In this document: positions 5,701 through 7,216 of the stretch, piece by piece
Layout of the letters: each line of letters opens with the position of its first letter
How positions within the stretch are numbered: position 1 is the first letter of the stretch
Source: Phycisphaerales bacterium
GTDB taxonomy: Bacteria; Planctomycetota; Phycisphaerae; Phycisphaerales; UBA1924
Direction of reading: 5' to 3'
Length of the DNA: 7,216 nucleotides
Assembly (NCBI GenBank): GCA_019747615.1
Contig: JAIEQQ010000639.1
Span: forward strand, 1 to 7,216
Position numbers and translations under genes: made by a program
The notes under the pieces: model-generated
What the model was told of the DNA's origin: nothing
The model's database searches: none
Seen by the model: only the letters and a program-made list of their open reading frames with translations

Positions 5701-7216
5701 TCATCGCGACGGCGCGGCGTTCGCAGCCGCGCGAACGCTCGCGGCTTGCGATCGCAAAGCACTCGCATCGTCCACCCCACCGCCAGAATCACCCACGCGG
5801 ACGACGCCGACAATCGCCCCGCCCTCAATGCCATCGAGCCGCGCGATCGCCACGGTCGCAGAAACCGCGACGCGGGTTCCATCCGCGCCGGCGTCGCGCC
5901 GGAAGGTCCATGCTGCAAACAGCCGGTCATCGGATGTCAACGGAATCGCCTCGGCCCCGATCGATTCTCCAAGCTTGCCGATCGCGGCACGCACATCGGC
6001 CAGATTCACCGGCGACCGCAGCGGGCAGCACACCACCATTGCGCGACCAACCGTCGCATCCACCCCGCGCGGCTCGGCATCCGCAAGCGGCCACGCGACG
6101 GTCCATCGTCCCATCGCCTGCGCGACCGTCCGAAGCGGCGCGGCCCCGGCCAACTGCCACGCGCTCAATCGCCGCAAGGCATCGGCCCGCTCGCCCGCAC
6201 TGTGCGTGGCCAGCCACACGCCGCTCAGCCAGCGCGACCATCCGACCGGCCCGGCTCCGAACTCGCTCACGCCCGGGCCGCCAAGATCGGTTCGCACGAC
6301 CATCGCCCACGCGGCGGTCGATGGCGGGAGGGCCGAAAGCTCGGCGGGATAGAACCCGGTCGCGACGCTCATCGAGGTGGCATGCTCCAGCGCGTCGGCG
6401 CGGCTGGCGTGCGTGAGGTCCAGCCGGAGCAGCGCAGGCCCCGCATACCCACCCGGACGCGCAATCTCATTCACGCCGCGAGCGTCGGCGAGTTTTACGT
6501 CGGTCGCTTCAACCATCGTCGCTCGCACGCCAACAGATCGCCCGTTCGCAAGCCCGAGCGCACGCAGAATCGCGTGCGGCTGCCCCGGCGCACCCTCGGC
6601 GGATTCAACAGACCCAGGGGCGAAGAACAGCTCCGGCGCACTGCGTCTCAGCCCAGAGATGTCCACGCGAAGATCGAGCACGCGCTGCCCGACGATCGCG
6701 GGCTTCACGCGAGCGAGGGCCGCGTCGTGCGCCGCCCACACATCGGGCGATGGTCCCCACACCGGCGAGGTCATCGTCATCGCGCCGGCGTCGGCGGCTC
6801 GCTCGATGATCACCGTCGGCCCCGTCGCGACTGCGTCGCTCGCGGGGCGCGTGACGCGGACCACGCTCGAGCCGGCCGGTGGCGTCGTGACGAAGACATC
6901 ATCGGCAATCGCGCGATCGCTGGTCACCGCCATCGTCCATGCGACTCGTTGTGCATCTGCATCCGATCGAAGCGACGTCAACGCCACCGATCGCACGCCC
7001 AATCGCCCGGTCGCGGCGTCGGGCACCGCACTGGCAAGCGCCGTCAGCACGCTTGAAGTCACCGTCCCCGGCGGACCGGTGATCCCGCGCCCGAAGGCTC
7101 GCAACCACGCGTCCGAGGTCGCCCCGTTCGTCGACGCCTCAGGCCCCGCGCCGGCGCGCTGGCCGCGATCGATCGCGGGCGCAGCCAAAAGCACAAGCCA
7201 CGCCGAACTGCCCGCG
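5701..7216 (-). CDS. Protein of unknown function, 5' end outside the window
   Basis: The frame is open from the right edge to TGA at 5703-5701, giving about 504 visible residues. The first start-like codon is GTG 7194, but the seven codons before it encode a continuous stretch, SSAWLVLLAAPA across the junction, that looks like a signal-peptide or membrane core. The true start is therefore probably beyond the edge. The rest is Ala, Val, Arg, Thr and Gly-rich with no further membrane helix and only one Cys pair (CC in MVVCCPL, encoded near 6030). Predicted character is a secreted or envelope-anchored soluble domain with many short beta strands. A strand-like pattern with an Ala/Val-Trp core recurs several times (VAWTMAV, AAWAMVV, TVAWPLA, FAAWTFR). 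I recognise no family and propose no function. It is convergent with the small membrane protein gene, 28 bases apart, with no clear terminator between them. Confidence 0.75.
   Translation of the reverse strand, partial: AGSSAWLVLLAAPAIDRGQRAGAGPEASTNGATSDAWLRAFGRGITGPPGTVTSSVLTALASAVPDAATGRLGVRSVALTSLRSDADAQRVAWTMAVTSDRAIADDVFVTTPPAGSSVVRVTRPASDAVATGPTVIIERAADAGAMTMTSPVWGPSPDVWAAHDAALARVKPAIVGQRVLDLRVDISGLRRSAPELFFAPGSVESAEGAPGQPHAILRALGLANGRSVGVRATMVEATDVKLADARGVNEIARPGGYAGPALLRLDLTHASRADALEHATSMSVATGFYPAELSALPPSTAAWAMVVRTDLGGPGVSEFGAGPVGWSRWLSGVWLATHSAGERADALRRLSAWQLAGAAPLRTVAQAMGRWTVAWPLADAEPRGVDATVGRAMVVCCPLRSPVNLADVRAAIGKLGESIGAEAIPLTSDDRLFAAWTFRRDAGADGTRVAVSATVAIARLDGIEGGAIVGVVRVGDSGGGVDDASALRSQAASVRAAANAAPSR
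7163..7178. repeat. Perfect 16-bp palindrome CCGCGATCGATCGCGG
   Basis: The 16 bases equal their own reverse complement and contain two overlapping CGATCG sites. They lie inside the unknown right-edge gene, encoding part of PAIDRG. This is the longest perfect palindrome I noticed in the window and the densest point of the CGATCG excess described in the findings. A function is not shown. Confidence 0.6.

Noticed and set aside
5596..7056. 486-codon open frame on the plus strand opposite the right-edge gene
   Set aside because: Arg, His and Pro-rich composition with no recognisable motif. The overlapping minus-strand frame has hydrophobic strand patterns and balanced composition.

Overview
The window is high-GC DNA with long reading frames on both strands, and codon third positions in the chosen frames are mostly G or C. 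Gene content and protein style suggest an environmental bacterium: an ADP-dependent NAD(P)H-hydrate dehydratase, a single-ATPase ABC-2-type transporter subunit, and a very large exported two-helix membrane protein. My best guess is a planctomycete of the Phycisphaerae type. That is an inference from general resemblance, not from a marker gene. No RNA gene, CRISPR array, insertion sequence, integrase or phage gene was seen.

Layout, left to right. (1) 2-1042, plus strand: nnrD, a metabolite-repair enzyme, cut by or very near the left edge. (2) 1095-1610, plus: a 171-residue protein that looks like an SRPBCC/START-fold protein, 52 bases after nnrD and probably co-transcribed with it. (3) 1611-1652: a short convergent gap almost filled by four perfect copies of an 8-bp repeat. 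(4) 1653-2624, minus: an ABC transporter ATPase. (5) 2625-2787: the leader of the ATPase gene, with a very strong G-quadruplex-type motif on the transcribed (minus) sense, starting 3 bases after the preceding stop codon. (6) 2788-5208 (up to 5298 if the upstream ATG is used), minus: an approximately 806-residue exported membrane protein with a large periplasmic N-terminal part, two closely spaced membrane helices and a periplasmic C-terminal part. (7) About 5209-5339: a divergent promoter region. (8) 5340-5672, plus: a 110-residue protein with one membrane helix. (9) 5701 to the right edge, minus: a gene of unknown function, incomplete at its 5' end.

How the genes may work together: nnrD is housekeeping repair of damaged NAD(P)H. 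The membrane protein and the ATPase lie in the same direction and probably form one transcription unit, with the ATPase last. They may be parts of one export or envelope system whose membrane-spanning permease is not in this window. The small membrane protein is divergent from that unit and convergent with the unknown gene at the right edge, so its role cannot be read from context.

The most unusual features are in the DNA rather than in the gene list. They are the G-tract element between the two genes of the minus-strand unit, the 8-bp tandem repeat at the convergent junction, and a marked excess of the palindrome CGATCG in the right two thirds of the window but almost none in the left third. 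I saw no clear case for a new multi-gene defence or biosynthetic system.
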